Positions 46,431 to 59,262 of a DNA stretch of 64,000 nt are shown here, piece by piece (the first letter of the stretch is position 1; each line of letters opens with the position of its first letter). The position numbers and the translations under genes are program-made. The notes beneath the pieces are model-generated. The model worked only from the letters and a program-made list of their open reading frames with translations. It did not search any database and was not told the origin of the DNA. Source of the stretch: Maratus speciosus (taxonomy: Eukaryota > Arthropoda > Arachnida > Araneae > Salticidae); NCBI GenBank assembly GCA_963932465.1, contig OZ010793.1:256815333-256879332 (forward strand), read 5' to 3'.

Positions 46431-47598
46431 TATTTTTTAATTATTTTATATTATTTTCTAAAGGAAATATAAAAAAATAATTAATAATTATCGAACAAAA
46501 TAATTTATATAATTTATAAAAAGAAATAAAAGTAAATAAACATTTATTATCAAATAAACAACAATAGCCGGGTTACCATGTCAACCTTTTCTGAAATATG
46601 AAAAAAAATATATCTGTTTGATTAAAATTTGAGTTGCCATCATTAGAAAAATGTATATAAAATTAGAAAAAAATTAATATTTCGAAAACTAATTCGAATT
46701 TAAAAATTCTAATGTCAGTTTTGAGATCTGCGGATCAATGCTGATTTTTGGTGTTAATTTCATCGCAAAGTATCCCATATTTTAGGAGAAATCGCTTGAA
46801 ACATAATCAGTTGTTTAATCAGTCGATTCATATATCTGTTTCATAAATTCGTTTCATATATCCGTTTCATAAATTCGTTTCATTAGGATTTTATAAATAT
46901 AGGGTAGATTTGTATTCAGACGATTTTTTTTTTTTAAAGTCTGAAAATTTCCTCTTTTAATTTCTCTCGGTTTTTATAATAAAAATTATCCGTAAAATGA
47001 AAAATATTCACAAATATAATGAACGTATAACTATGTTATTTTATTTAAATCTATGATTGTAATTTCAAAGTAAAATTTTTTTTTTTCAGATTAATTCAAT
47101 TTTTAGAAGTTGCATACATGTCAACTATAGGACTGGAGATTTTTATTATATATATTATAATAAAAACTAAGACAAAACTAAGGCAGAAAACTAATAAAAA
47201 CTAAGACAAAAGTAAAGTGGGTAAAAATATTTCACTGCTAGGAAAAGAACAATATAGGGTGAAATTCCCAGTTCCCCCAACACTTCAGAAAAAATCTAAC
47301 TCAAATAAGCATTTTCTAAGTAAAATTGTGCAAAGTAATGTCATATAGTGATAACTTACTTGTCTTATCTATTATAACTTATGTATCAGTTTATTTATTT
47401 ATTTATTTTCAAAATAGGTACGATGTCAGTTACTGGATTTATTAACCATATTTATATATAAAAAAAAAATTTGGTAATCAAAAGTGTAATTTTTCAAAAT
47501 TTTGCCAACAATAATTTTTTAATGTATCTCTACTATACATTCAAACATAAAAAAGCAAAGTATAAGACAGATTTAAAAGTTTGTAATAGTGATCTTAA
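46431..47598. other. No gene; short TTTCATA repeats
   Basis: AT-rich. Four copies of an 18-20-bp unit with CGTTTCATA lie at about 46835-46885. Nothing else recognised. Confidence 0.5.
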
Positions 47599-48697
47599 CC
47601 CTTTATGCCCCGGCGGTACTTTAAAGTACCACTATTCTCTATCCCAATTAAAACACACTCGTTGAATGCATTTGCAATGGTAATTTTAGGAAACAATAGT
47701 AAATACTTCCCTTGACCATCACTACATAGCAATAGCAGCTCCAGTAAGCTGAAAATTACTTAGTAAGCTATTTTGGAGCGTGTGTGTCTCAATGTTGCCT
47801 CCATTTTGCTGTCTGACATGGTATCTCTAATTTTTGCTTAGAAACATCTGGAATTTTAAACATAAGGCTATGATATTTTTTTTCTTGTTTTAAATAAATC
47901 ACTTGACAATATATTACGCTTAAAAAAATTAATTTTCAGTTTGTTTACTTTACGAAGCACTTTTCAAAGCCGTACTTTTAAGTACCGTCGGGATTACGTT
48001 GAACAGGATTTTTACTGAATTCATATGGTGCATAAAATCGTATATATTTACTAGAGATGCGTGGTTGTTAGATAGATGGATTTTTATACGATGTATTGGA
48101 ATATATTGCATGATTTATGTATAACATTGATGAATAATAAAACAGAAAATATGTTATTTTTATCTTTAAAAAAATATATTGTATTTTTATTAAAATAAAT
48201 AAATAAATAAAAGATTACAAATTAAAAAAAAACTATCTAAATATATCTTTTAGCATTTTTATGAATCCGTTTGAGTTTTCTGCAACTAAATGTTCGGAAA
48301 TTTCTTTCAGATATGCTTTCTATCGGACAATAGTGTTACAACTATAGAATGTTCTTCTGACGACGAAATGCTCACTGGTGATGCATCAACAGCATCATAA
48401 TCTAGTCATATATACATCATAGACATATATACTCTAGATATATGCTTAACAAGTCACATTAAAATAATAAGAAAAAATTGGATATAATTTTTTTTCTAAG
48501 TCCCGATTTTTGTTGAAGCATTATGATCCAACAGTACTTTGAAGTATCACACATCAAGTAATTAGCCGTAATTAACAAAAATTAAATAAATCTTTTATTT
48601 CTATTGCATATTATCTTGTAATGTGTATTGTAATAATGCAATGGAATAAAGTTTCGTAGAGATAGATATTTAAATTCATAATTTGGGATATAAAGGG
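47599..48697. mobile_element. piggyBac-like element, non-autonomous
   Basis: TTAA on both sides (47595-47598, 48698-48701). Ends CCCTTTATGCCCC and, on the complement, CCCTTTATATCCC. Just inside the left end is the palindromic GGTACTTTAAAGTACC, and a related GTACTTTTAAGTACCGTCGGG is at about 47970. 1099 bp, no transposase relic recognised. Confidence 0.75.
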
Positions 48698-48959
48698 TTA
48701 ACAAGACAGAATCCTTAATGTGTCAGTTACTGGGGGGTTTACCCTAACTTATTTAAACTTAATGTTCCTCTAGGTAACTTGAATGCTGAAGTTCTGAAAA
48801 TTCAGCTAGTGTTTTCTCGCTAATACTAGAAAGTTATTATTATTACTGAATAACTAAAGAGACCAGTTCCCATCCACTTTAAGAATGTCATTTGAAAGCG
48901 TTTAAAATATTTTATTTAATATTACTTGCTTATTGAAAATTTATACTTCGCTTATGCAT

Positions 48960-49140
48960 TTTTTTTTTTTAATTAGTCCGATATTTTTGTTTCGAAAAAA
49001 AAAAAAAAAAAAAAAAAAAAAGAAAAAGAAAAGAAAAAAAAAAACGAATATCAATCAATTACATATCCTAAAAATATCGCGCAAATTTCGCTCCGCCTAA
49101 TTTTTGTTAAGAAAAAAAGAAAAAAGAAAAAAAAGGAAGT
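48960..49140. repeat. A-rich low-complexity tract
   Basis: About 45 A/AG residues at 48997-49045 and a second purine tract at 49110-49137, with T-run 48958-48970 opposite. No gene. Confidence 0.7.
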
Positions 49141-49194
49141 ACTCGAATAAAAGCAGTATGTGTGAAGTTTTAATAATTTAATTGTATTTTATTA

Positions 49195-51267
49195 GGGGAG
49201 AGTAGCCATATTTGGACCGCCGCTTTAATTGGACCGTTGCCATTCTGCCGTTAATTACAGGAAGAGACACCATATACCGCTCAAATCCTTTTCATCAGAA
49301 TGACGTCACTGATGATTAGAAGAAGCAACCGTCTACCACTTGCTGTTTTCAGACAATCTTAAAAAATCTAAAGTTAGCTGTTTTGATCTAATTTTTTCGT
49401 CCTAAACGTAAGTGAATACTTTAAAACTAATGTAAGTTGTTATGTTTTCATATACATATCTAAATTCATCTGTTTATTGCGCATATTTTTCACGTGGATT
49501 TGTTTGATTTCGTTTTTGTTCTTAGTCTTGACATTATCTGTTTTAAAAAATGGCGCAGTTGCCGTAATTGGGCCAATTTAAGTTGCTTAAATTGGACCAT
49601 ATCTCGATCATAAATTTGAAAAGTAAGTAATGAATTTCGAGGACGGTACACTCTGTACACTATTTTTTTAATTTTTTTAATATTTTATAATGGATTACTA
49701 TCTCCATGCAAGTGTTTTTTTTTTACTGCATATCTGCATTAATTTTTTATACAGTTTTGGCCTGTATTAACATAGAAATATTTTTACATGTTTATGCAAT
49801 AAATTTTGTTTGCATGTATTGCATGTTTATTTGTATTTGCATTTTTTTTGTATGTATTTTCTTTGAATTCTTTATTCCTACGGCGTATTTGGTTTACTGA
49901 GTTAAATTCAAACATTTTCCTCCTGGAGGATATTTGCAATTCCGTGAGAGGGGCCAGACTTTTTAGAGTTCTGGAGGGTGGAATTATACTTTTTTGCCAT
50001 TAAAACGCATAAAATCTCAAACCTTCCGGTAGGATTGGTTATTTCAAGGCTCCGGTAGCGCGTGTGTGTGTGTGGGGGGGGGGGCTGAATTCAACAATGT
50101 TTGAATATATAATGTTTGCGTTTGGTTAATCGTAGCGTACTTTTCAATAGAGCATATTTTTAAACACTTTTTTATCTAATGTTGAAAATGTTGAAAAAGA
50201 CAGAGACAAACTGTCTGGAAGAAAACACCTGTGGCAGCAAAAGCAGTTAAAGATATAGGAAACAAAAAGGAGAGAGTAAGTTGAGAAGAAATTGACCTGC
50301 AAGAAGGCTGCAGCTACAAATCCTCCCCAAAAGCCAAAAAATCATTAGAAATATTATCTCCCTTTCTAAATGCAGTTAAATCAAAGTACAGAGGGAGCCA
50401 AAAATCAGTTGCGTTAACATCTTCGCCATATAAAATAAACCTTGAAATAAAAGAAACAAACGACAAAAAGGGAGCTATCACAGCACAAAAGCAATTGGAA
50501 GATCAAATTTTAAAAAATAGGCATAATACAATTAGTAAGAAAATGATGGAAGGGAAGAACTACAAACATAATGTAAAGAAAACCTCTATTTCCAAAAAAA
50601 AAAGTCTAATAATTCAGAATCTAAAAAGAAAAATCTAGACCGTGATGATTGGTTTTGCCTAATTTGTAAGAAAAATAAAATAGCAGAAATGATCCAGTGT
50701 TCAGATTGCCAAATACGGTTCCATGTTGTGTGCGCTGGAAATAAAATCAATAAACGAACATGTGTAATCTTTGCATCACATCTTACATGATGTTCAAGTA
50801 ACTGACAATTAGTTCCATAATTTTTATTCTTAATTACTGATAACTTTGATTTATATTTTGAATACATTTTGGATTTAAAACAATTACTCTGATTCTCAGA
50901 TATTTGATTTCTTTATATTTCATTGCTGTTATTTTGTTTGATTGTTTCATTAATCGCAAACTTTGCTTTTAATAAAATTAGTTATATTCCCTAGTTATTA
51001 AAACAACCTGATTATATTTGGTCCAATTTAGGAGACTGGGGGTCCAACTTAGGCAACCAGTTGCTGTTGCTGAATTTGGACCACTTTTGATAAATTTTTC
51101 AAATTACAATAAAATTTAAGATTTTCAAAAAGAAATTGATCGAAAGATGTATTTAGTTAGTAGTTGAATAGATTGACCCCGTGTAATGATATTTTGAAAA
51201 TATTCCAAAAATTAAGTGGGTTACGCCTAAAAATAAATGAAGTGATCCAAATTCGGCTACTCTCCCC
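49195..51267 (+). mobile_element. pogo-like DNA transposon with PHD-type finger, decayed
   Basis: TA-flanked (49193-49194, 51268-51269). Ends GGGGAGAGTAGCCATATTTG and, on the complement, GGGGAGAGTAGCCGAATTTG. The end-derived words ATTGGACC/TTTGGACC recur inside near 49228, 49588, 51017, 51043 and 51072. The right half has a transposase C-terminal relic (50345-50790). The 2.07-kb element lacks a catalytic core. Confidence 0.75.
50345..50790 (+). pseudogene. Transposase C-terminal region with PHD-type zinc finger
   Basis: A frame from 50345 reads SPFLNAV, then VALTSSPYKINLE and a Lys-rich linker. The LTSxPYKxxLE block is typical of the segment after the DDE core in arthropod pogo-like transposases. 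A slip in a run of A near 50595 moves the frame; the second frame then reads DDWFCLIC (Cys at 50656 and 50665), QCSDC (Cys 50698, 50707) and FHVVC (His 50722, Cys 50731), a C2-C2-H-C finger. It ends at a stop at 50788. No catalytic residues are present. Confidence 0.7.
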
Positions 51268-51283
51268 TATCATAATGCATACG

Positions 51284-51975
51284 CAGGGCTTAGTTTCTAA
51301 CAGAAAAAGTACCGGAGCCCTAATATTTTGCCGTACTAAAACCATAGCGTGCCCCCCCCCCCACCCCTACGCCATCACGCCAATCCGCATATTTATATTT
51401 CATACATTATTTGCAAAATTTAAAGCATCTTTTTTTCTTTAGGAAAATAAAAATTTTAAATATATCTACCTGCATATACTTAACTATCTATCCCACTTTT
51501 TAGTTTATCACTCCTTCCGAATAGAAACCTTTACCTAATCCTTTACCTAATTTTAATGTTAATTTTCCCAGAATTCTGCAATTAAATACGGTAAGGATTA
51601 TGATACGGAAATACTGTTAAAAAAAAAGGAATTGTTCGAAGCAATGCATATATAATGAATGAACAACTAGCAAAATTATTCGTAAGAAAAATGTTTAGAA
51701 AATCTTACGCGTCGTTTCACTTCAATCTCCTACGTGTGCGACACACTGTGTCACATATAAGTGTTTTGATAGAAAATAATGTAGAAACTAGGAGATGAGA
51801 GAGAGAAAGGAAAGAGTAATTTAGGCTTCTGTTTTGTCTGAATCTCTATTCTACTGGGCTCCGGAGCCCTGTATTTATGAGCTCCGGTGAATTCCGACCA
51901 ATATCTAAATATTTACTAAAAACAGAGAAGTACCGGAGCTGAGCTCCGGTGGGCTCCGGCGCAAATTAAGCCCTG
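51284..51975. mobile_element. Non-autonomous hAT-like element, family CAGGGCTTAATTT, copy 2
   Basis: Perfect 8-bp duplication TGCATACG (51276-51283 and 51976-51983). Ends CAGGGCTTAGTTT and, on the complement, CAGGGCTTAATTTGCGCC. Homologous to 12392-13196, including the CCGGAGCCCTAATATT block, a C/A run and the GCTCCGG-rich right end. 692 bp. Confidence 0.85.
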
Positions 51976-52262
51976 TGCATACGTTTATATATCCAGGATC
52001 ATAGATACTATTTTATTTCGCGAAGCATATTCTGCCTTACTTCCCAGTTTAAATTTCCTTTTTTTAGCTAAAATTTGTGAAGGACTTTTGATATATTTCG
52101 TCTTTCAGCTAAACGCTTGATGATGAAGTGATATTGAAAAATTAGTAACAACCAACACATGCTGAAAGAACTTGGGATAGTCAGTCTTATTTACAAGCAT
52201 AATAGATAGTATCTGATTATGCTTCTGTTTCACTCTCCCTCTTGTGACCTCTGAAAGATGTA

Positions 52263-52751
52263 CAGTAGAGTCCCGATTATCCGAGTCTTACTTAACCGAG
52301 CTACGGAAACAGAATATAGCCATTCCTTAACATTATGACCAAAAATCAGAGTTCTATATTTTTGTGACTTCTCTTCATCTGCATTAAGTACTTCATTGAT
52401 GATGACTGTTTATTAATTTGTTCGGAGATTTCACCTTTAATAATATTGTAAGCTTTCTTGCTGACGAAACTATTGCTCAGAGGCTGAACAGCAAAAAAAT
52501 TACATGTGACAGGGTTGAAGACGTAGTTGAAAATGACGGACAAAATAGCAATGATGATGAAAACAGTGTAAATTAGAAGAAAATGATTCGTTACGCAAGG
52601 TTTAAGTTCAATTTAAAAAACTGTCGAATACACTGAGCTGCAAGAAGAGGCTACACCTGCAATTCTTATGACACTACTACAATGGCGTAATATTGCAGCA
52701 AAGAAATATTTATCATCCAGCAAACAAATAACTATCAAAGACTTTAAATGA
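52263..52751 (+). mobile_element. Tigger/pogo-like relic
   Basis: TA + CAGTAGAGTCCCGATTATCC at the left. The right end is missing. A transposase tail is at 52620-52751. The left 20 bp are the same as at 40863, so both solitary ends are one family. Confidence 0.65.
52620..52751 (+). pseudogene. Tigger-type transposase C-terminal tail
   Basis: An uninterrupted frame reads LQEEATPA, LLQWRNIAAKKY, SSSKQITIKDFK and a stop. Tigger/jerky-type transposases commonly end in a short KQxxITDFF-like peptide (family knowledge), which this resembles. The upstream frame is broken and no DDE core remains. 43 codons. Confidence 0.55.
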
Positions 52752-53821
52752 ACAATTTCATTCCCAATTTTTATAGCAGAATTGGAAGTGCATATCATAA
52801 GGACTGTAAGTACCATAAAAAATAATAAATTGTATGTAAATATATATATTTTTAGATATTTGTACGTCACATATAGCAGCACATAGTAGCACGAAGATTT
52901 TATTAATTTGTAAATGATCTTTTGAGAATCAATATGTATCGCTTTAAAATGAATAAAATCCTAAAATTTGAAAGTTTTGGGTAAAAATGAATTATTTATG
53001 ATCACTGTAAGTTACAATCGTGTGTTTTTCAGCGTTACATCTCTTCAAGTTTTAAATAACTGACATAACATTCTTTTCCTTGTTACTGGAGTCATGCAAG
53101 TTGTATGAGATAAGGGAGGCTCCAGTTAACTTCCTTGATTGTACAGAAAAAAGAAGAAAAAAAAAAGAAAATGAATTTCTTTTACACGGGCTCATTAGCG
53201 TTTTAAATTACGCGACCGAATCTACACCGCCACTCGCCGCGATGCAACTTAAGTATTCCACGTTCCAGTCACGAGCTGGAGTCAAGGCCATTCTAGGTTG
53301 AAGCACCCTTCGGAGAAAGAATAACTTTTATTAACATAAGTGAGTTACGAGTTCAGACACAAAATAACAAATACGCTCTATTTTTTCAAAAGTAATTTCT
53401 TGTTTTTTGACGAAAATGCGTACAAAATCGTACAACCACGTTGTCAAAACCGGCCATAAGGGTGTGTGTGTGTGTGTGGGGGGGGGGGGGGTTGCTGTCT
53501 TGCGTTTACAGGGTCTTCCCATCGAAATTAAAAAGACTGTTTTCGTTTCATTTTTAGCCTTTTGGAAACAAAAAACAAGGTCTTTAAAAAGTTTGCACTG
53601 GGTTTTATAGGATGCTTCCTGCGAGCCTTAACACTTAAATGCATATTTTATTATTATTTAATGGAACAAACACAGCTTATCATTGATGTTGCTACTCTAA
53701 AAATCACGCCACTTGTTTTATAAATGTTACCATTCTCGTATGTTATGTGATGAATTACGTATATAGTATATAAATAGATACATAATGCATTTATTTTAAA
53801 AAAATGAGCTTCATGTGATTC
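52752..53821. other. No gene; TG/G microsatellite
   Basis: AT-rich sequence with a (GT)n followed by 15 G at about 53462-53492. Short open frames of 60-90 codons on both strands look like chance. Confidence 0.45.
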
Positions 53822-53837
53822 ATGGTAAGAAAGGATA

Positions 53838-53960
53838 TGTAGCTGATCACTGATCAGCTACAGCAGGAGTCGCCAAACTTTTTTGATCGTCGACCTACCT
53901 CTTCAAGGATTTCTCAACTCTTTATCGCCCCACTCCTTTGTTTTACTGTTTCCTAATAAT
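53838..53960 (+). mobile_element. Possible solitary hAT-like end
   Basis: CAGCAGGAGTCGCCAAACTT followed by GATCGTCGACC resembles hAT ends of the CAGGGGTCGGCAAACTTT type (family knowledge). A perfect palindrome TAGCTGATCACTGATCAGCTA abuts it. No partner end found. Confidence 0.35.
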
Positions 53961-54510
53961 ACTAATAGAATAGAAATACAAAAAGACGTTAATGAAATTT
54001 TAAAGATTGTTAATATGCGTCTAATATATTTATATTTAATCAGATGCATCGCATTCACGCTTTTATTAAATTTCTAAAAGTGATTGACATAGTCAGTACG
54101 AAAAAGCGATTAACATTATCAATGTGGTTCATGCGACTGCTGATTCTGGACAAGGTTAGGAATGTTGGGTTTACAATTTGTGAGTTACAAATAGTGCTGC
54201 AAGTTGTCCCGATTTACGGGGACGTTTCAATTTTCAGGTGTGTTAAGACCCGTTCCGTAGAACGACCGCTTTTGACACAAGAAATCCCGATTTTTCCCGA
54301 TACACAAATCCTTTTATATTTTCGCTCATACCATTCGTTAGTCTACTCTGAATAGTAATTAATACAACATAATAAAGAAAATAATTAGTAAACATACACA
54401 AATATTCCAAGAAAGTTCTTACGGTGCTGAATTTTAAGAACATAAAATGTCTATTTCCATTAGGTTTTAATTGTTATTATTAATTTTTTTTACGCTTAAT
54501 TGTTCATTAA

Positions 54511-55649
54511 CCGTTTTACTACGGCTCGGAATATATGTGTCCCAGTGGGTTATTTTTTATTCCTATAGGTATCACTTTTTGTAAAATGATCGTGCTATAC
54601 ACATATACTATAGTATAAATTTTGCTTGGCATATCATCTAAAGGCTGTGAAGTTTTGGATACCACTATTACCATGGAAATTTTTCTTATTTAATTACTGA
54701 AATTCTGATATTATATCAGGAAAAATTATATTTAGAAAGTAATGATGTTCAAATTCAAGTATTTTGTACATTCTTCATGGTATGTCTGTATGCTGCTTAT
54801 CACATCATTGTTGAAAATAAAGGCGTAAAATGTCACAGCCTTCGTGCAAAATTTACGAATGTGCTGTTTAAAAAAAATTGCCGTACTAAATTAACAGCAA
54901 AAAATTATGTAAAACCTAAAAAATAAAGCTGGTGATAAATTAATAGTAAAAAATACTGAGAATATACAAATTTCGGTACAATCAAAAAACAAAATTTTAT
55001 GTTGAATAAATTGCAAAAAAAATGTTGAAAATCCACAAAAGTACTGCAAAATCTAAAAAACAAAATTTGTTAAATTAATAGCAAAAAATGCTGAAAATCT
55101 ACGAAAGTACAGTAAAATCTAAAAACAAAGTTTGTTAAATTGACAGCAAAAAATGCTGAAAATCTACAAAAGTACTGTAAAATCTAAAAAACAAAATTTG
55201 TTAAATTAACAGCAAAAAATGCTGAAAATATAGTACCCGTAAAATCTAAAAAACAAAATTTGTTAAATTAACAACAAAAATGCTGAGAGTTTACAAAAGT
55301 ACTGTAAAATCTAAAAAACAAAATTTGTTAAATTAACAGCAAAAAATGCTGAAAATCTACAAAAGTGCTGTAAAATCTAAAAAACAAAACTGCTGTAAAA
55401 TTAACAGCAAAAAATGCTGAAAATCTACAAGAGTGCGATAAAATAAAAAAAATAAAAAAATTGCTGTACATTTACGGCAAAATTTGCAAGCACTCATATT
55501 GCCAGCATTTTTTGTTGTAAAATTACTGTGATTTTCTTTACAGTGTAGGATATTTTGAAGGGAGATGTACAACAAAGAATTTTTCTTCTTTAAATTTCGG
55601 TACGATTGAATTTTTAAAAACCCACCAGTCCTGACCCGTAATCAAACAG
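54511..55649. mobile_element. piggyBac-like element with internal minisatellite
   Basis: TTAA on both sides (54507-54510, 55650-55653). Ends CCGTTTTACTACGGCTC and, on the complement, CTGTTTGATTACGGGTC. The middle holds a ~64-bp minisatellite. 1139 bp, no transposase relic. Confidence 0.65.
54885..55450 (+). repeat. ~64-bp minisatellite
   Basis: Eight to nine copies of a unit with TTAACAGCAAAAAATGCTGA, AAATCTACAAAAGTACTGTA and AAATCTAAAAAACAAAATTT. The unit contains the imperfect dyad CAGCAAAAAATGCTG. Copies start at about 54942, 55008, 55075, 55139, 55203, 55267, 55333 and 55398; the first are most diverged. Confidence 0.85.
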
Positions 55650-55653
55650 TTAA

Positions 55654-56477
55654 GAGGATATACCTTAAAGAGATTTTGATTTTACAGTTAAATAAATCTG
55701 AACCTATCCAGGATTTCTGTACATTTTAAACATTTTGTTGAGTTTCAGTTATTTTAATATCATTGATTAGAAAAGAAATTTTATTTTTATTATTTTTACT
55801 ATTTTTAGATATATTGTTGGTGTCAATATGTTAATTTTTTGCTAACAACCTGCTGGAAACAGTTCTTTTCTGTACTTTTCCGGTATGAAGGATAGTTTCG
55901 AGATAGAAAATTAAGTAAAGTACATTTTGTAATCGGCCCAAGAACCCATGTTCAGAATCAAACAATTCTATGCGCACAGGACTAATTTTAAGTGTTTAAT
56001 TATGTGTATTCAATTCCTTAAATTTAACTTCCTTCTGATTGTTTATACCTTGCTGTGAAGCTGTAAATAAAGGCTTGTGTTTGCTAAATGACTATCCTCC
56101 AAATTATTCTCATGCTGCCACAATACATTTCATGGTCCCGCGGCGAAAGTGATACCATACAATTTTACCTTCTAAGACGTAAGTTTATCTAAAATGGAAT
56201 TTTTTCTGAGTACCTATAGCAACTCCAGCTTAAGAGGTTTTGGTTGTATTTTTATGTCGCTATTTAGAAGCCTTTGTCCGTTTTTTTTTTTTTTTTAAAT
56301 TGCCTATTCCACAATTCCACGGGCCTCGCAACACTAATTTCAACCTATCCGCTCGAAATTCAATAACTAAATTACTTCATTTTTTTTTTGTCACGATTGA
56401 ATTAACTTGGCTGAAAGTAAATTTAATAGTATACGATTTTGGAAATGCAAGAAAAACTAATCGGATGTGGCAATCCC
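55654..56477. other. No gene seen
   Basis: AT-rich with T-runs near 56280 and 56378. Nothing recognised. Confidence 0.4.
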
Positions 56478-57262
56478 AAAACTTTCTTCTATCTCATACA
56501 TGTTAATACTTACTGAAAAATGCAGCATAGCCGCGCCACTGGTTAGGTGATTTACACCAAAATCTAATCAGAAACAACTTATGTCAACTTCTAACTGAAT
56601 CTGAAGTTTGATGAAAATCCATGCATTACTTTTTGAGATAGAGCTATTCCGGAAATCGTTAAAAGTTCTGTATAGCAGCGCAACCTGTTAAACGATTTGT
56701 ACCAAAAACTAATTAAATCCAGTTTATATCAGGGACTAACTGAATCTTACGTTTGATGAAAATTTATGCGTTAGTTCTTGAGATACAGCTATTGCGGGAT
56801 TCGTGAAAAATGCGGCATAGCAACGCCACCTGATGGGCGATTTACAGCAAAAACTAAACAACGCTAATTTATATCAGGGACTAACTGAATCTGAAGTTTG
56901 ATGAAAATTCCTGCATTAGCTCTTGAGATACAGCTATTGCGATAATCATGAATAATGCAGCATAGCAGCGCCACCTGTTGAGCGATTTACACCAAAAAGT
57001 AATCAGAACCAAATTATATCAAGGATTAACTGAATCTGAAGTTTTATGAAAATCCGTGCATCAGTTCTTGAGATAAGAACGCCCACAAAATTTGTGTCAC
57101 ATACAGGCAGACAGACGGACAGACAGATTCCAGACAGGCATTTTGTAGAAACGCGTTTTTCGGGATCTCTGACCCCTAAAACATGTAAATCCGTCGAAAA
57201 CCGGAATTCTAAAATTTTCCCGAATCCATACTTTCTTCTTGTAAAGATAGAAGAAAGTAAAA
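56478..57262 (+). mobile_element. Helentron-like family 3 with ~145-bp repeats
   Basis: ACTTTCTTCTATCT at 56481-56494 is the exact complement of the last arm AGATAGAAGAAAGT (57245-57258) of a terminal hairpin. Between lie about four ~145-bp units starting near 56521, 56668, 56811 and 56955 (CATAGCAGCGCCACCTG, CTGAATCTGAAGTTTGATGA), then ACAGACGGACAGACAGA. The CAGACGGACA tract before the hairpin is shared with family 4. Boundaries are approximate. Confidence 0.55.
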
Positions 57263-57328
57263 AGGGTATTATTACGTCAGAAATTCCCTACTTCACCGAT
57301 TTTTCGCTATTTTCGTTATATTTTTAAT

Positions 57329-57532
57329 ATTATTTCTACCGGTGTCAAATGACACATTTTAAAAGATTTCGATTTAAGGTTTTTCATTTATAATTTTTTA
57401 GACTGAAACAATTACAAATCACTTTTAATAAACTGAAGACTTTTTTTTATGCTTATCACATTGAAAAACTACGAGCAAAATAAACACAAATTAAAACTTT
57501 AAAAAGGTGTCAGTTGACACCGGTAGAAATAA
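57329..57532. mobile_element. MITE with ATTATTTCTACCGGTGTCA ends
   Basis: Inverted arms of about 37 bp: ATTATTTCTACCGGTGTCAA on both strands, continuing to TGACAC and TTTTAAAG. 204 bp. No coding sequence. Confidence 0.85.
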
Positions 57533-58176
57533 TGTATATATCAAATGTGGTTTAACATCATGACGTCAGAGCCACAGACAGTTCCGTTTCTTATTCATTT
57601 ATTATTATCGTTGATTTTTTATTACTTTATTCTACCCGCTCCGAATCGATCCCTTTTAATATCATATTGACTCCCGAGGGTCGATATGGACCGCTTTCGC
57701 GACCCCTAAGCTATATACCATGCATTGAAGGGTTGAAACTTCTCATGATCTTTAAAATGAGCACAGGGCCCTAAAGTGTTTCTTGTACCTGAGTTTCTTT
57801 AAGTAAAAGGTTTTGTGCCTAATGATTTTTAAAATCATGATAATTCTCAATTATGTAGAAAAATCCGTATCAAAATACGGTTCTTTATCATGAAGTTGAA
57901 TGTTATTTTGTACAACAGAAAACAGCGGTTTGTTTGTACAGCTGTTGGTAATTTTATCTGTCTAATTGATTATTTTTACCCTTTATTTTTTTTTTAAAGT
58001 TTTGTATTGATTGTCCGTGCATCAATACGAATAAACATAACTGATAGTGCTAATTAGCCGCCTATCTGGCTTGGCTCCTGGTCGCATCACTATTTCTGTG
58101 GCTCTGCTGAGGAATTTGATTGGTGGTGTGTATCAGTGTTGTAGTCATAAAAAAAACCAGAGGATATACGCTAAAG
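57533..58176. other. No gene seen
   Basis: AT-rich flank with a GC-richer patch near 57655-57710. An 80-codon frame at 58047 overlaps the left boundary of the hAT element and is not supported. Confidence 0.4.
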
Positions 58177-58820
58177 TAGGGGTGCACAATCTTTTTAAGA
58201 GAAGGGCCACTTACAAAAAATCTCTGCCGGCCAGGCCAGCAGAGGTACATTTCGAAGTTAAGTACACTAATTTCACCAACAAAAACTAAGTCATTATTAG
58301 ATACAAATCCACTTTAACAGTTTTATCTGTCTGCTTTTCACGAGTTTTTATTTCCTTTTTATAAAATAGCTGGTTTTATCAGAATCATGTTAAGGCGATA
58401 TTAAAAAAAATATTTTTCCATGCTCAACAACTCGAAATTTTCTGGCACATTTTCAGATTCATTTTTAATTAAAAAAAATATGAAACATGCTGACGTGATT
58501 TTTGAAAAGATTTATAAGCGACCTGTGTTTTTATTTTTCTTTCAATTAATTAAAACTTGATTAGTAAGCAATTATTTTCTCAGTAGGGCAATATTTTTCG
58601 TTTCTAACACAATCGCTTCGGGAAATTCTGTTCAAAATGCCCACTTTGACATCATTTTTTGAAATATATTCTGCCTCTATCAAAAAATCGATCATTACTG
58701 TACATTATATAGTTTCTGAATAAGAGAATCTAGCAATTGGATGCGTTTGAGAGCAAAAATGAATTTAAAAATGAGTAAGAAAATAGACAGTTTGGATTTG
58801 AATGCACACTTAATTAACCA

Positions 58821-59213
58821 TTAGGTAGATTTCGTAAGAAATACTACCTATTGCAGTCGTTACCATGGTGCGACTTTTGAAAAATTCCTTCATAACTTTT
58901 CATTATACGACCCCAGGAACCCAAAACCACCCCCACCTAAAAAGTTTATACATATATATACATATATATATCAGTGGCGTGGCGTGAAAATTTTCGGTGG
59001 TCATCGCAATTATTTAAGTTTGTGGTGAAAAATTATTAACTCTAAAATTCAATGGTTGAATGTTCAAAAAAGAAACTTTAAATCTTACCTTCACTTATAC
59101 ATGAACTCCAAATGTTCTGCTAAAACTGGATCGTAGAGTTTAAAAAGCTTATTAAGAGTTTTAAAATATTGCTTGGTCATCGCCGCATCCAGCGATGACC
59201 GGACGCCACGCCA

Positions 59214-59262
<49 letters not shown>

